A stretch of DNA of 5,491 nucleotides from Anaerolineaceae bacterium UBA6107 (GTDB lineage: Bacteria; Chloroflexota; Anaerolineae; Anaerolineales; Anaerolineaceae): the NCBI GenBank assembly GCA_002428455.1, contig DIWL01000065.1:5424-10914 (forward strand). Reading direction: 5' to 3'. A program made the position numbers and the translations under genes. The notes beneath the pieces were generated by a model that did no database searches, had not been told where the DNA came from, and was given only the letters and a program-made list of their open reading frames with translations. Below are positions 5,393 to 5,491 of the stretch, one piece after another. Position 1 is the first letter of the stretch. Every line of letters begins with the position of its first letter.

Positions 5393-5491
5393 TCACTTCT
5401 TCTTCAGGATGATACGGGCATCTGCCACGCGCAGGCCTTCGCCTTCACTGTAGAGTAGCACCGGATTGGCGTCGGATTCAGCGATCTCGTC
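5393..5491 (-). CDS. C-terminal end of a probable ADP-forming acyl-CoA synthetase (ATP-grasp), partial
   Basis: The window edge cuts this gene, leaving 32 codons and a TGA stop at 5393-5395. The visible peptide contains AESDANPVLLY, a short GEG turn, then VADARIIL and a KKK end. This order, E-x-D-x-N-P-(L/V)-x-V/L-Y ... V-x-D-A-R-I-x-L, is how the ATP-grasp domain ends in the beta part of ADP-forming acetyl/acyl-CoA synthetases, where Asp-x-Asn-Pro helps bind metal-nucleotide. In fermenters those enzymes convert acyl-CoA to acid while making ATP. Only the tail is visible, so other ATP-grasp ligases such as succinyl-CoA synthetase beta or a fused acetyltransferase remain possible. Confidence 0.65.
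   Translation of the reverse strand, partial: DEIAESDANPVLLYSEGEGLRVADARIILKKK

Noticed and set aside
1..5491. Mobile element, phage, CRISPR or defence system
   Set aside because: No transposase, integrase, regularly spaced repeat array, toxin-antitoxin pair or defence-type domain is visible on either strand; the content is housekeeping.

Overview
The window holds a compact bacterial chromosomal segment of housekeeping genes, nearly all on the minus strand. Protein character (a trigger factor with a long Lys/Ala-rich tail, an FtsY that begins directly at its N domain, an apparent ADP-forming acyl-CoA synthetase end), balanced base composition, and a tRNA gene without an encoded CCA fit an anaerobic Chloroflexota (Anaerolineae-like) genome. 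That placement is an impression from sequence style, not from a search.

Layout from the right end, in the direction most genes are read: the last 32 codons of a probable ATP-grasp acyl-CoA synthetase (5393-5491, minus) face a plus-strand gene of unknown function (4935-5339), with a strong hairpin terminator between the convergent ends. A short divergent promoter region (about 4840-4935) separates that unknown gene from tRNA-Leu(UAG) (4748-4829, minus) and contains a perfect tandem 10-bp repeat. After the tRNA comes a small single-pass membrane protein (4474-4704, minus) with a TATAAT box so close to its ATG that a leaderless mRNA is likely. A 225-bp intergenic region then carries the trigger factor promoter.

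The main block is tig (2752-4248) and clpP (2111-2716), followed by a hairpin terminator, then a HAD-IIA phosphatase, rlmN and the start of ftsY, the last three tightly packed or overlapping. The genes share a theme of nascent-protein handling: trigger factor meets the polypeptide at the ribosome exit, ClpP degrades proteins, RlmN modifies the ribosomal peptidyl-transferase centre (and usually tRNA), and FtsY receives SRP-bound ribosomes at the membrane. clpX, often the gene after tig-clpP, is absent here.

The most notable observation is that this ClpP has Asn where the Ser-His-Asp triad normally has Asp, as known for Listeria ClpP1. I saw no mobile element, CRISPR array, phage gene or clearly new system. 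No gene-free stretch exceeds 300 bases.
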